In this document: positions 45,303 through 54,495 of the stretch, piece after piece
How positions within the stretch are numbered: the first letter of the stretch is position 1
Layout: every line of letters starts with the position of its first letter
Source of the DNA: Rhizobium leguminosarum
GTDB taxonomy: Bacteria > Pseudomonadota > Alphaproteobacteria > Rhizobiales > Rhizobiaceae
Direction: 5' to 3'
Assembly (NCBI RefSeq): GCF_002953715.1
Contig: NZ_CP025012.1
Coordinates: forward strand, 4,575,001-4,639,000
DNA length: 64,000 bases
Position numbers and translations under genes: made by a program
The notes under the pieces: model-generated
The model's database searches: none
Seen by the model: the letters and a program-made list of their open reading frames with translations, nothing else
What the model was told of the DNA's origin: nothing

Positions 45303-46583
45303 TCACTTGGCCGCGCTTGCTTGCAGCATCGAGGCCTCGAGAATATCGAGCGCTTCGCCGAAGATCTCGTCCTGGATGGTGATCGGCGCGAGGAAGCGGA
45401 TGACGTTTCCGTGGACGCCGCAGGTGAGCAGGATCAGGCCCTTGTCGAGCGCAATCAGCCGCACCTGGTTGGCGAATTCCGCGCTCGGCAGTCCCGTCGT
45501 CCGGTCGTTGAATTCGACGGCGTTCATGAAGCCCGGCCCGCGGATATCGACGATCTCCGGCACCGTCTCGCGCAACGACTCCAGCCGCTGCTTCAGCCGC
45601 CCCCCAAGCTGGTTGGCGCGGTTGCAGAGATCTTCGTCGGCAATGACGTCGAGCACGGCATGGGCAGCGGCGATCCCGAGCGGATTGCCGCCATAGGTGC
45701 CGCCGAGCCCGCCCGGTCCCGGCGCATCCATGATTTCGGCGCGGCCGGTGACGGCGGCAAGCGGAAAGCCGCCGGCCAGGCTCTTTGCCATCGTCGTCAG
45801 GTCGGGCGCCACCTCGTGGTGATCCATTGCGAACATCCTGCCGGTGCGGGCAAAACCGGTCTGCACCTCGTCGGCGATCAGCAGGATGCCGTGCTGGTCG
45901 CAGAGCTCGCGCAGCGCCTTCATGAAGGCGGCGGGGGCCGCATAGAAGCCGCCTTCGCCCTGCACCGGCTCGATGATGATGGCGGCGACGCGCTGCGGAT
46001 CGACATCGGCGGCAAAGAGCTTCTTCAGCGCCGCCAGCGACTGATCGGCGGTGACGCCGTGCAGCTCGATCGGGAAGGGAACGTGGAATACGTCGCCCGG
46101 CATCGCGCCGAAGCCGACCTTGTAGGGCACGACCTTGCCGGTCAGCGCCATGCCCATGAAGGTGCGGCCATGGAAGCCGCCGCCAAAGGCGATGACGGCC
46201 GAGCGGCCGGTCGCGGCGCGCGCGATCTTGACGGCGTTCTCAACCGCTTCGGCGCCCGTCGTGACGAAGATCGTCTTCTTCTCGAAATCGCCAGGCAGCA
46301 GCGCGTTCAGTCGTTCGGCAAGGTGCACGTAGCTTTCATAGGGCACCACCTGATGGCAGGTGTGGGTGAAGCGGTCGAGCTGATCCTTGACCGCTGCGAT
46401 GACCCGGGGATGGCGGTGGCCGGTATTGAGAACGGCGATGCCGGCGGCGAAATCGATGTAACGTCGGCCTTCCTTGTCCCAGATCTCCGCATTCTCTGCG
46501 CGATCGGCATAGATCTGAGTGGTCATGCCGACGCCGCGTGAAATAGCGGCGTTCTTCCGGTCGGTAAGGCTTGTCGCGGTCAT
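45303..46583 (-). CDS. gabT: 4-aminobutyrate aminotransferase
   Basis: 426 aa, class III aminotransferase. Cofactor-site landmarks: TTGAEAVENAVKIAR, GGFHGRTFMGMALTGK, IIEPVQGEGGFY, LIADEVQTGFARTG and the PLP Lys in TMAKSLAGG. Converts GABA and 2-oxoglutarate to succinate semialdehyde and glutamate. The ATG at 46583 has AGGAG upstream. The frame remains open far upstream but only as antisense to the regulator gene. Together with gabD it completes the GABA shunt, relevant to rhizobia exposed to plant GABA. Confidence 0.94.
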   Translation of the reverse strand: MTATSLTDRKNAAISRGVGMTTQIYADRAENAEIWDKEGRRYIDFAAGIAVLNTGHRHPRVIAAVKDQLDRFTHTCHQVVPYESYVHLAERLNALLPGDFEKKTIFVTTGAEAVENAVKIARAATGRSAVIAFGGGFHGRTFMGMALTGKVVPYKVGFGAMPGDVFHVPFPIELHGVTADQSLAALKKLFAADVDPQRVAAIIIEPVQGEGGFYAAPAAFMKALRELCDQHGILLIADEVQTGFARTGRMFAMDHHEVAPDLTTMAKSLAGGFPLAAVTGRAEIMDAPGPGGLGGTYGGNPLGIAAAHAVLDVIADEDLCNRANQLGGRLKQRLESLRETVPEIVDIRGPGFMNAVEFNDRTTGLPSAEFANQVRLIALDKGLILLTCGVHGNVIRFLAPITIQDEIFGEALDILEASMLQASAAK

Positions 46584-46627
46584 CGATGGCTCCTGCGCTG
46601 AAAGGGTTGGAAAGCTATCTTGTATAA

Positions 46628-46672
46628 TTTCTGCAAGATGTATATAAAACTCCTTCATTTTTCCTGCAAGAA
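46628..46672. promoter_or_regulatory. direct repeats in the gabT-regulator intergenic region
   Basis: TTTCTGCAAGA (46628-46638) and TTTCCTGCAAGA (46661 onward) lie about 33 bp apart, three helical turns, in the 168-bp divergent gap. They are candidate sites for the MerR-XRE-cupin regulator encoded at 46752. Confidence 0.45.
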
Positions 46673-46751
46673 AACAAGAGGCATTTTTTGCTTCAAACAT
46701 CACGCTTTTTGATGGAGGTTCTGGGGCGATTGGAATCGGGGATAGTTTCGA

Positions 46752-47561
46752 ATGAACGATAACGGGCCTGTACGCTACAAGGTGGCGGAAGCCGCGCGGC
46801 TGGCGGGTGTTTCGGCCTCGACGCTGCGCCTCTGGGAAAGCCAGGGCCTGGTGGTTCCCGGTCGTTCCGAAACCGGCCATCGGCAATACAGCGCCGACGA
46901 TGTGGCGCGGTTGAAGCGCATCTCCTGGTATCGTGTCGAGCGCGGGCTCAATCCCGCGGCAATCCGCGAGGCGTTGGAGAGCGAGGAACCTTCCGCCGAT
47001 GGCGCCGAGGCAAGCCAGGATACCGGCCTCGGCCGCAAGCTGCGCAGCCTGCGGCATGCGAGCGGCAAGACGCTCGATCAGGTGGCCGGCGACATCGGCG
47101 TCACCTCGTCGACGCTCTCGACGCTGGAGCGCACCTCGCAGGGCGTCAGCTTCAAGACGCTGCATGATCTCGCCGAATATTACGGCACCACCGTCTCCCG
47201 CCTCTCCGGTGAGGAAAGCGGGGAGGTATCGGCGCATGTGCGCGCCGGCGAATGGCGCGCCTGGCCGGAAACGACGCCGGGTGTCGCGGTGCAGCTCCTC
47301 GCCGAAGGTCGCCGGATGATGGATTGCCATCGTTTCGTGTTGGCGCCGGGTGCTGCCAGCGAGGGCGCCTATCGCCACGAGGGCGAGGAATTCATGCATG
47401 TTCTGTCCGGCCGGCTCGAACTGGTGCTCGACGGCGATCAGTTCTTCGATCTCGGCCCCGGCGATTCACTCTATTTCGAAAGCCGCCGCGATCATTCCTG
47501 GCGCAACCGTCACGACGGCGAAACCGTGCTTCTCTGGATCAATACGCCGCCAACATTCTGA
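46752..47561 (+). CDS. triple-domain regulator: MerR HTH, XRE HTH and cupin
   Basis: 269 aa. Residues 9-75 are a MerR-type winged HTH (RYKVAEAARLAGVSASTLRLWE, partly quoted). Residues 93-152 are a Cro/C1 HTH (LRSLRHASGKTLDQVAGDIG). Residues 188-265 are a cupin with metal or ligand residues H209, E213, H216 and H248. Two different DNA-binding folds in one chain is uncommon. The cupin half matches sensors of the XRE-cupin class. It is divergent from gabT, so GABA or a polyamine/amino-acid product is a likely effector. Whether both HTHs bind DNA cannot be told from sequence. Confidence 0.9.
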   Translation: MNDNGPVRYKVAEAARLAGVSASTLRLWESQGLVVPGRSETGHRQYSADDVARLKRISWYRVERGLNPAAIREALESEEPSADGAEASQDTGLGRKLRSLRHASGKTLDQVAGDIGVTSSTLSTLERTSQGVSFKTLHDLAEYYGTTVSRLSGEESGEVSAHVRAGEWRAWPETTPGVAVQLLAEGRRMMDCHRFVLAPGAASEGAYRHEGEEFMHVLSGRLELVLDGDQFFDLGPGDSLYFESRRDHSWRNRHDGETVLLWINTPPTF

Positions 47562-47584
47562 TGCGGAGATAAAAGAGGGAGAGC

Positions 47585-47745
47585 GTCCTATGTGCGCCCA
47601 AGAGGACGCACGGCGCTCTAGCGGCAGGAAAGCGGTTTCGCGCTCTGCGCCTTTGCGCTATAGCGCTGCTGCATAATTCCTTAAATCGGAATCGATTTAA
47701 GGATAAAATAATGCAGCCATTCAAAGTGCTACGGCGCTGTAGGGG
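47585..47745. repeat. compound rhizobial mosaic repeat
   Basis: A first hairpin AGAGCGTCC-N-GGACGCAC/GCGCTCT is joined to a second built on TGCATAATTCCTTAAATC with GATTTAAGGATAAAATAATGCA (quoted in parts), followed by ATTCAAAGTGCTACGGCG. It fills most of the gap between the regulator and RNase D genes. Confidence 0.75.
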
Positions 47746-47769
47746 ATGCATCGAACGAAAGACAGTCTC

Positions 47770-48396
47770 ATGGCGGCGACCATACGTTATCACGAAGGCG
47801 ATATTTCCGCGGCCGATGCCGCCCGCTACACCGGCGCGATTGCAATCGACACCGAAACGCTCGGCCTTGTGCCGCGCCGCGATCGGCTCTGCGTCGTCCA
47901 GCTTTCGCCGGGTGACGGCACCGCCGATATCATCCGCATCGCCGCCGGCCAGAAGCAGGCGCCCAATCTGGTCGCCCTGCTCGAAGACCCCACCCATCAG
48001 AAGATCTTTCATTACGGCCGCTTCGATATTGCCGTGCTCTTCCATACCTTCGGCGTCACCACGACCCCGGTTTTCTGCACCAAGATCGCCTCGCGCCTGA
48101 TCCGAACTTATACGGATCGCCACGGCCTCAAGGATAATCTCAAGGAGATGCTCGATGTCGATGTCTCCAAGGCGCAGCAATCTTCCGATTGGGCGGCCGA
48201 GACGCTGTCTCCGGCCCAACTCGAATATGCCGCGTCCGACGTGCTTTATCTGCATGCGTTACGCGATAAGCTGACGGAACGCCTGATCCGCGACCGCCGC
48301 TACGATCATGCGACGGCTTGCTTCGAATTCCTGCCGACCCGCGCCAAGCTCGACCTGCTCGGCTGGGAAGAGGCCGATATCTTCGCCCATAGCTGA
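47770..48396 (+). CDS. ribonuclease D-type 3'-5' exonuclease (short form)
   Basis: 208 aa consisting of the DEDDy exonuclease domain only: Exo I AIDTETLGL (D27, E29), Exo II HYGRFDIAVL, Exo III YAASDVLYL with the Tyr spaced before the last Asp. Classic RNase D of about 375 aa has an extra HRDC domain, which is absent here; short forms are usual in rhizobia. Likely trims tRNA or other structured RNA 3' ends. The start at 47770 (MAATIRY) was chosen by resemblance; an in-frame ATG at 47746 is possible. Confidence 0.88.
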   Translation: MAATIRYHEGDISAADAARYTGAIAIDTETLGLVPRRDRLCVVQLSPGDGTADIIRIAAGQKQAPNLVALLEDPTHQKIFHYGRFDIAVLFHTFGVTTTPVFCTKIASRLIRTYTDRHGLKDNLKEMLDVDVSKAQQSSDWAAETLSPAQLEYAASDVLYLHALRDKLTERLIRDRRYDHATACFEFLPTRAKLDLLGWEEADIFAHS

Positions 48397-48625
48397 GCGA
48401 ATTGCTTTCATTCCGCGTTTGCTAACAACCGTGCGGCAGACTTGTCCGCGGCCGTTAGCGATTCATTAACGCCTGTTTATTAACATTCCTGTTAATTTTT
48501 ATGCATTCGATGACGCCGAAACGCGTCATGCGGATAGGAGGATCTGCTGGGATGCAAGGGGATCGGATGAGCGCGGTCCTTTTCTAGAGCCTGCTTTCAT
48601 CGTCACTTTACGAAAGGAGCATGCC

Positions 48626-50182
48626 ATGTTGACTCCCGTTCGTGCAGCGTCCAATGCAAGCTTTTCGTCCCAGGGTCAGGCAGCGGCGATCGTTGCCAGT
48701 GGTCTCGGCCACTCCGCGATTGCCCCCCCGCCTGTCAACGCCGTCGAAGCCGCAGACCTCAATTCCGCCATTGCCGGCAAGCTCAATATTCTGCTCCTTG
48801 CGGCGCGTGAGCGCATGGTCGAAGCCCTTTTCGATGTCATCGATGCGGCAGGCCGCTCGATCTCGCTGGATCGTGGCGAGGACGAGAGCAATCTTGCCTT
48901 CGCCTCTCGGCTGGCCGATGCCATCCGGCAGCTGCCAACCGCTGGGATCGACGAGGTTGGGCGCCAGCTCACCGAGCAGGGGCATAGCGTGCCGCTCCGG
49001 ACGATCGCCGAGGCCCTGAAGAACCCGACGGGCCCTGAAGCCGCCCGCATCGTCGCCTATCTGGAAATCGTCCGCTACAAGGATCGCGACCTCGCCGCCC
49101 GCGCTGTCGTCCGCTCCTATGGCCAGAACGATGCATCGCCGATGCGCGCCGAACCTCGCCCCGAGATCCGGCTGCCCGAGATCCGGCTGCATGAGGACAG
49201 CCTGCCTGCCGCCATGCGCCAGCCGGCAGACAAGCTGCCCGCGCCGGCCGATTCGCTGATCGAGGCCGCAGCTCTGACGACCACCGAAGAAGCGGTTATC
49301 GCCGAAGCGGTGGAAGCTGCCGATGCGGAAACGCCGCAGGCTGAAAACCGGGCTCAGTCCACTCCGGCGACGGCAAGGGAGGTCGCCCCGGAAAAATCTG
49401 CGCCGCAGGAGATCGAAGCCGGGCAACCGCTGCCGACGGAAGCCGCAGCGGCCGACGATACGCAGGCAACGCCGGAGCCGCCTGCCATCCAACCCCGCGC
49501 GATGTCGGAAAAGGTCGATCCTGTCATTCCCAGGAACTGGGCAGGAATCGTTGCCTCCATGACCGAAGAAGTCTCCGAGCTGATCGCCACGATCATCCGC
49601 GAGCAAGACGTCGAAACCGTGCTGGAGGATGTTCCCGTCGAGGCGGCAGTGGAGATTGATGCGATCCTCGACGACGCCGTCATCAGCGATGCGACCGAGA
49701 CCTTGAGGCAGCCGGCCGAATTCACCGCACCCGATCCCCGCCAATCAGCAGCACTCCGCCCACCGCAGATGGATGAGGCCGCGGCGGCGGCAGCCCGTCA
49801 GCCGAAAGAAATCTCCGCGCAACCGCAGACGATGCCGATAGCCGAGACCGCCGAGGCTTCCTATCTGCCGCTGGCGGCAAAGATGCCGGAGGGACTTGCC
49901 TATAGCCAGCTGCCCTACCAGTTCGCCAAGGATACGCCATCGAACGAGGAGGCGGGCGAAACGCACCACCAGCATCAGCACCACCGCGATGATGCGTCCG
50001 AGGATCAGCAGCAGGCACAGTCCGGTGGCGAGGACGCCGAGCCCGATGCCGAAACGACCGACACGGCACCCGAGCGCAGGACGCCGAGGATGATTGATAC
50101 CGAGCCGTCGGCTTATCAGCCCGGCCGCCCGGCCGACGACCCGGTCTATACGCTCTATCAGCGCATGGTCGGCTGGGAATAA
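48626..50182 (+). CDS. rhizobial conserved protein of unknown function, acidic with His/Gln-rich tail
   Basis: 518 aa; I do not recognise a family. Residues about 40-165 look globular and helical (LNSAIAGKLNILLLAARERM, then RTIAEALKNPTGPEAARIVAYLE in part). Residues 170-300 are Ala/Glu/Pro-rich and probably disordered. A second ordered block runs from about 295 to 350 (NWAGIVASMTEEVSELIATI). The tail contains a His/Gln run (HHQHQHHRDD) and ends with PVYTLYQRMVGWE. No signal peptide or membrane segment. Start follows AAAGGAGC. Monocistronic, bounded by a strong terminator. Confidence 0.75.
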   Translation: MLTPVRAASNASFSSQGQAAAIVASGLGHSAIAPPPVNAVEAADLNSAIAGKLNILLLAARERMVEALFDVIDAAGRSISLDRGEDESNLAFASRLADAIRQLPTAGIDEVGRQLTEQGHSVPLRTIAEALKNPTGPEAARIVAYLEIVRYKDRDLAARAVVRSYGQNDASPMRAEPRPEIRLPEIRLHEDSLPAAMRQPADKLPAPADSLIEAAALTTTEEAVIAEAVEAADAETPQAENRAQSTPATAREVAPEKSAPQEIEAGQPLPTEAAAADDTQATPEPPAIQPRAMSEKVDPVIPRNWAGIVASMTEEVSELIATIIREQDVETVLEDVPVEAAVEIDAILDDAVISDATETLRQPAEFTAPDPRQSAALRPPQMDEAAAAAARQPKEISAQPQTMPIAETAEASYLPLAAKMPEGLAYSQLPYQFAKDTPSNEEAGETHHQHQHHRDDASEDQQQAQSGGEDAEPDAETTDTAPERRTPRMIDTEPSAYQPGRPADDPVYTLYQRMVGWE

Positions 50183-50202
50183 CATTTTCATCGCCTGAAA
50201 AT

Positions 50203-50236
50203 GAAGAACCCGCCGGATCGCTCCGGCGGGTTCTTC
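50203..50236. terminator. strong bidirectional terminator
   Basis: GAAGAACCCGCCGGA-TCGC-TCCGGCGGGTTCTTC is a 15-bp perfect stem with A/T-rich flanks, between the unknown gene (+) and rpsA (-). Confidence 0.9.
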
Positions 50237-50258
50237 AATTCAAAGGCGGATGCGAGGC

Positions 50259-51962
50259 TTATTCGCCGCCGCGGTTCTTCAGGGCTGCGCCCAGGATGTC
50301 GCCGAGCGAAGCGCCGCTGTCGGACGAACCGAACTGGGCAACGGCTTCCTTCTCTTCCGCAATCTCCAGAGCCTTGATGGACAGCATGATCTTGCGGTCC
50401 TTCTTGGAGAAGTTGGTGACGCGGGCGTCGAAGACCTGGCCGACCGAGAAGCGCTCAGGGCGCTGCTCGTCGCGGTCGCGGGCGAGATCGGCGCGACGGA
50501 TGAAGGAAGTGATGTCCTCGTGGTTGACGAGCTTCACTTCGACACCGCCGTCGTTGACCGCGATGACTTCGCAGGAAACGACTGCATTCTTGCGCAGGTC
50601 GCCAGAAGCAGCGGCGTCGCCGACTGCATCCTTGCCGAGCTGCTTGATGCCGAGCGAGATGCGTTCCTTCTCGACATCGACGTCGAGAACGACGGCCTTG
50701 ACGACGTCACCCTTGTTGAACTCCTCGATGACCTGTTCGCCCGGACGGTTCCAGTCGAGGTCGGAGAGGTGCACCATGCCGTCGACATCGCCGTCGAGGC
50801 CGATGAACAGGCCGAATTCGGTCTTGTTCTTGACTTCGCCTTCGACTTCAGTGCCGGCCGGGTGGCTGCGGGCGAATGCTGCCCACGGGTTTTCCAGCGT
50901 CTGCTTGAGGCCGAGCGAGATACGGCGCTTGGACGGATCGACTTCGAGAACGACGACTTCGACTTCCTGGCTCGTGGACAGGATCTTGCCGGGGTGAACG
51001 TTCTTCTTGGTCCAGGACATTTCCGAGATGTGGATCAGGCCTTCGATGCCCGGCTCCAGCTCGACGAATGCACCGTAATCGGTGATATTCGTAACGGTAC
51101 CGGAAATCTTCTTGCCTTCCGGATACTTGGCCTGGATGCCATCCCACGGATCGCTCTCGAGCTGCTTCATGCCGAGCGAGATACGGTGGGTTTCCTGGTT
51201 GATGCGGATGATCTGAACCTTGACCTGCTGGCCGATGTTCAGGATTTCCGACGGATGGTTCACACGACGCCATGCCATGTCGGTGACGTGCAGCAGGCCG
51301 TCGATGCCGCCGAGGTCAACGAACGCACCGTAATCGGTGATGTTCTTGACGACGCCGTCAACAACCTGGCCTTCTTCGAGGTTCTGAACGATTTCAGAAC
51401 GCTGCTCGGCACGGGATTCTTCCAGAACCGTACGGCGCGAAACCACGATATTGCCGCGGCGCTTGTCCATCTTGAGGATTTCGAAGGGCTGCGGATTGTG
51501 CATCAGCGGGGTCACGTCGCGGATCGGGCGAATATCGACCTGAGAACGCGGCAGGAAGGCGATCGCACCGTCGAGGTCGACCGTGAAGCCGCCCTTGACC
51601 TGGTTGAAGATCACGCCTTCGACGCGCTCGCCAGCTTCGAACTTGGCTTCGAGCTTGACCCAGCTTTCTTCGCGGCGAGCCTTCTCGCGCGACAGAACGG
51701 CTTCGCCAAGCGCGTTTTCGATGCGCTCGACATAAACTTCGACTTCGTCGCCGACCTTCAACAGGCCGTCCTTGGCGCGCGCGCCGAATTCCTTGAGCGC
51801 GATGCGGCCTTCAACCTTCAGGCCGACGTCGACAACGGCGACGTCCTTCTCGATGCCCGTGACGATGCCCTTGGTGACATAGCCTTCGGCCAGGTCGTTC
51901 TTGGCAAAGGACTCTTCGAGAAGAGCCGCGAAATCCTCGCGGGAGGGGGTAGCTACTGACAT
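50259..51962 (-). CDS. rpsA: 30S ribosomal protein S1
   Basis: 567 aa with six S1 OB-fold repeats. Recurring GxVxxITDYGAFVDL/ELEPG-type strands and repeated RRISLGLKQ/RISLGMKQ ends are visible. It binds mRNA 5' ends and delivers them to the ribosome. Start codon preceded by GGAGATTTT. Third gene of the conserved aroA-cmk-rpsA order. The first two repeats are divergent, as usual for the ribosome-binding part. Confidence 0.98.
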   Translation of the reverse strand: MSVATPSREDFAALLEESFAKNDLAEGYVTKGIVTGIEKDVAVVDVGLKVEGRIALKEFGARAKDGLLKVGDEVEVYVERIENALGEAVLSREKARREESWVKLEAKFEAGERVEGVIFNQVKGGFTVDLDGAIAFLPRSQVDIRPIRDVTPLMHNPQPFEILKMDKRRGNIVVSRRTVLEESRAEQRSEIVQNLEEGQVVDGVVKNITDYGAFVDLGGIDGLLHVTDMAWRRVNHPSEILNIGQQVKVQIIRINQETHRISLGMKQLESDPWDGIQAKYPEGKKISGTVTNITDYGAFVELEPGIEGLIHISEMSWTKKNVHPGKILSTSQEVEVVVLEVDPSKRRISLGLKQTLENPWAAFARSHPAGTEVEGEVKNKTEFGLFIGLDGDVDGMVHLSDLDWNRPGEQVIEEFNKGDVVKAVVLDVDVEKERISLGIKQLGKDAVGDAAASGDLRKNAVVSCEVIAVNDGGVEVKLVNHEDITSFIRRADLARDRDEQRPERFSVGQVFDARVTNFSKKDRKIMLSIKALEIAEEKEAVAQFGSSDSGASLGDILGAALKNRGGE

Positions 51963-52137
51963 AAAATCTCCTGCGTGTCCTGATAACGGAAGCGGACACG
52001 TATGCGCCGGTTGGTTTGCGTTGAACGGGCCTGAACCCAGTCCGCCCTCTCACGAAGGCAATCCGGCGCTTGGACGGAATTTCAGGCTTGCTATATTAGA
52101 AGCGATCCATGCTCAGAGCACGCAAAATCGCTTGAAT

Positions 52138-52785
52138 TTAGGCATTTCGGCTCAAGACCGCATCGATGATCGATTGAGCAGCTTGAAACGCGGCCTCTAT
52201 ACTCATTTCCGACGTATCAAGCAAGTGCGCATCATCAGCTGGTTTCAAAGGGCTGTCGGCCCGTCCCATGTCGCGTTCGTCGCGCCGCTTGACGTCCTCG
52301 AAGATCGCATCGAAATCCGCCGTCAGGCCTTTGCCCAGGATCTCGTCATAACGGCGTCTTGCGCGGACTTCCGGCGACGCCGTTACATAGAATTTCACCG
52401 CCGCATTCGGACAGACAACCGTGCCAATATCGCGCCCGTCGAGCACAGTTCCCGGCGCTTTTGCCGAAAACCGCCGTTGCGCCTCGACCAGAGCCCGGCG
52501 CACCGCCGGCATGACGGCAATCTTCGAGGCGGCTTCGCCGATCTCATGTTTGGAAAGTATATCGCGATCCAATCCAGCGAGTTCAACCTCTAGCGCGATC
52601 TTTTCCGCTACCGCCTCCTCGTCGAGCGGCAGGCCGGCATCGAGCAGCGCCTTGGCCGTGGCGCGATAGGTCAGGCCGGTATCAAGATGGTGATATCCGT
52701 AGCGCTCTGCGATGAGGCGCGAAAGCGTCCCCTTACCCGCTGCGGCGGGGCCATCGATGGCGATGGTGAAGGTCTCGTTAGTCAT
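52138..52785 (-). CDS. cmk: cytidylate kinase
   Basis: 215 aa. P-loop DGPAAAGKGT at the N-terminus, GLTYRA CMP-site region, LDGRDIGTVV, and the lid KRRDERDMGRADSPL. Phosphorylates CMP/dCMP to the diphosphate. ATG at 52785 is set by the P-loop distance. Lies 76 bp after aroA and about 175 bp before rpsA on the same strand. Confidence 0.96.
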   Translation of the reverse strand: MTNETFTIAIDGPAAAGKGTLSRLIAERYGYHHLDTGLTYRATAKALLDAGLPLDEEAVAEKIALEVELAGLDRDILSKHEIGEAASKIAVMPAVRRALVEAQRRFSAKAPGTVLDGRDIGTVVCPNAAVKFYVTASPEVRARRRYDEILGKGLTADFDAIFEDVKRRDERDMGRADSPLKPADDAHLLDTSEMSIEAAFQAAQSIIDAVLSRNA

Positions 52786-52861
52786 GTGATCAATCCTGCG
52801 ACAGCGCGCCGAAACGGCAAATGAGTTTGGCTTCGCGGAATGCGGAATGGTGGCTGGCACA

Positions 52862-54220
52862 TCATTCCGGCACCGCCTCGATCTTTGCGCCAAGGCCGGT
52901 CATCAGCTGCATGAATTCGGGAAAGCTGGTCGCGATCATCGCCGCGTCGTCGATCGTGACAGGATGCTCCGAGGCAAGCCCCATGACAAGGAAGCTCATG
53001 GCGATGCGATGGTCGAGATGTGTGCTGACCCTGCCGTCGGCAGCATTGCCGAGGCCCTTGCCGTCTGGCCTGCCGCGCACGACGAGAAAATCCTCACCCT
53101 CGTCGCAGTCGACACCATTGAGTTTCAGCCCGTCGGCGACAGCGGAAAGACGGTCGGACTCCTTGACGCGCAGTTCCTCCAGCCCCTTCATGATCGTCGT
53201 GCCCTCGGCGAAACAGGCAGCGACGGCGAGGATAGGATATTCGTCGATCATCGACGGAGCACGATCTTCGGGAACGGTCACGCCCTTGAGCTCGGAATGG
53301 CGCACGCGCAGATCCGCCACGTCCTCGCCGCCGGCAAGACGCGTGTTCAGCACCTCGATATCAGCCCCCATCTCCTGCAGCGTCAGGATCAGCCCCGTAC
53401 GGGTCGGGTTCATCAGCACGTTGACGATGGTAATGTCGGAGCCGGGGACAAGCAGCGCAGCAACCAGCGGGAAGGCGGTGGAGGAGGGATCGCCCGGAAC
53501 GTCGATCACCTGGCCCGTCAGCTTGCCGCGGCCTTCGAGCCGGATCGTGCGGACGCCGTCCTCGTCGGTCTCGACGGAAAGGGCGGCGCCGAAACCCTGC
53601 AGCATCTTTTCAGTATGGTCACGCGTCATCACCGGCTCGATGACCGTGGTGACACCCGGCGTGTTGAGGCCGGCAAGCAGCACGGCCGATTTCACCTGGG
53701 CGGATGCCATCGGCACCCGATAGCGGATCGGGCTCGGCGTTCCCGGGCCTCTGAGCGTCACCGGCAGCCTGTCGCCCTCGGAGGCGCTGACCTGCACGCC
53801 CATTTCGCGCAGCGGATTGAGCACGCGGCCCATCGGCCGTTTCGAAAGCGAGGCGTCGCCTGTCAAGGTGGAGCGAAAGTCGTAGGTGCCGACGAGGCCC
53901 ATGGTCAGCCGCACGCCGGTGCCGGCATTGCCGAAGTCGAGCGGCGCGTCAGGCGCAAGCAGCGCACCGTTGCCGGTGCCCTCGATCACCCATTGTTCGC
54001 CCTCCTTGCGGATCCTGGCGCCCATTGCCTGCATTGCCCGGCCGGTATTGATCACATCCTCGCCCTCGAGCAGGCCGGTGATCCGGGTTTCGCCGGAAGC
54101 AAGCCCGCCGAACATGAAGGAACGATGCGAGATCGATTTGTCGCCCGGAATACGGACGCTGCCCGAAAGGCCAGCGGATTTGCGGGCGGTGGCGGGCCGG
54201 GGCGCAGAGCCGTGCAGCAT
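52862..54220 (-). CDS. aroA: 3-phosphoshikimate 1-carboxyvinyltransferase (EPSP synthase, class II)
   Basis: 452 aa from the ATG at 54220 (MLHGSAPRPATARKS). It is very close to the CP4 EPSP synthase of Agrobacterium sp. as I remember it, including IPGDKSISHRSFMFGGLASG, SAQVKSAVLLAGLN and EELRVKESDRL. It makes EPSP from shikimate-3-phosphate and PEP in aromatic amino-acid synthesis. The PEP-site loop reads GNAGTGVR with Gly at residue 100, whereas CP4 has Ala there; Ala100 underlies CP4 glyphosate tolerance, so this enzyme is expected to be sensitive. Heads the aroA-cmk-rpsA block. Confidence 0.97.
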   Translation of the reverse strand: MLHGSAPRPATARKSAGLSGSVRIPGDKSISHRSFMFGGLASGETRITGLLEGEDVINTGRAMQAMGARIRKEGEQWVIEGTGNGALLAPDAPLDFGNAGTGVRLTMGLVGTYDFRSTLTGDASLSKRPMGRVLNPLREMGVQVSASEGDRLPVTLRGPGTPSPIRYRVPMASAQVKSAVLLAGLNTPGVTTVIEPVMTRDHTEKMLQGFGAALSVETDEDGVRTIRLEGRGKLTGQVIDVPGDPSSTAFPLVAALLVPGSDITIVNVLMNPTRTGLILTLQEMGADIEVLNTRLAGGEDVADLRVRHSELKGVTVPEDRAPSMIDEYPILAVAACFAEGTTIMKGLEELRVKESDRLSAVADGLKLNGVDCDEGEDFLVVRGRPDGKGLGNAADGRVSTHLDHRIAMSFLVMGLASEHPVTIDDAAMIATSFPEFMQLMTGLGAKIEAVPE

Positions 54221-54495
54221 GCGTAATCCTTTGCAAACACAGTCTATTTTTGCCGCAAGACAGGCTTGGCGGGTCGCAATTCCCGTCCGCTTCTGCAGCT
54301 GTTGCGGCTCGTTAACATAAACGCGCCGGGCGGTCATCCGTCGGCTTGCCAAAAACCCCGCGCTCCGATCTCAAAGTTTGGCTTTGACATGGGAAGCCAC
54401 AGCGATTAAGGGGACCGGCTTATAAATTCCGATGGAACGCCGGCTTGGTCGGCATTTGCCGAATCTCGCATTCGGTCATTCACACGAGGCTCATA

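Noticed and set aside
46584..47399. Long N-terminal extension of gabT
   Set aside because: It is the antisense shadow of the MerR-XRE-cupin gene; the family start with AGGAG is at 46583.
52862..54220. Naturally glyphosate-tolerant EPSP synthase
   Set aside because: Despite close similarity to CP4, residue 100 is Gly rather than Ala, which predicts sensitivity.
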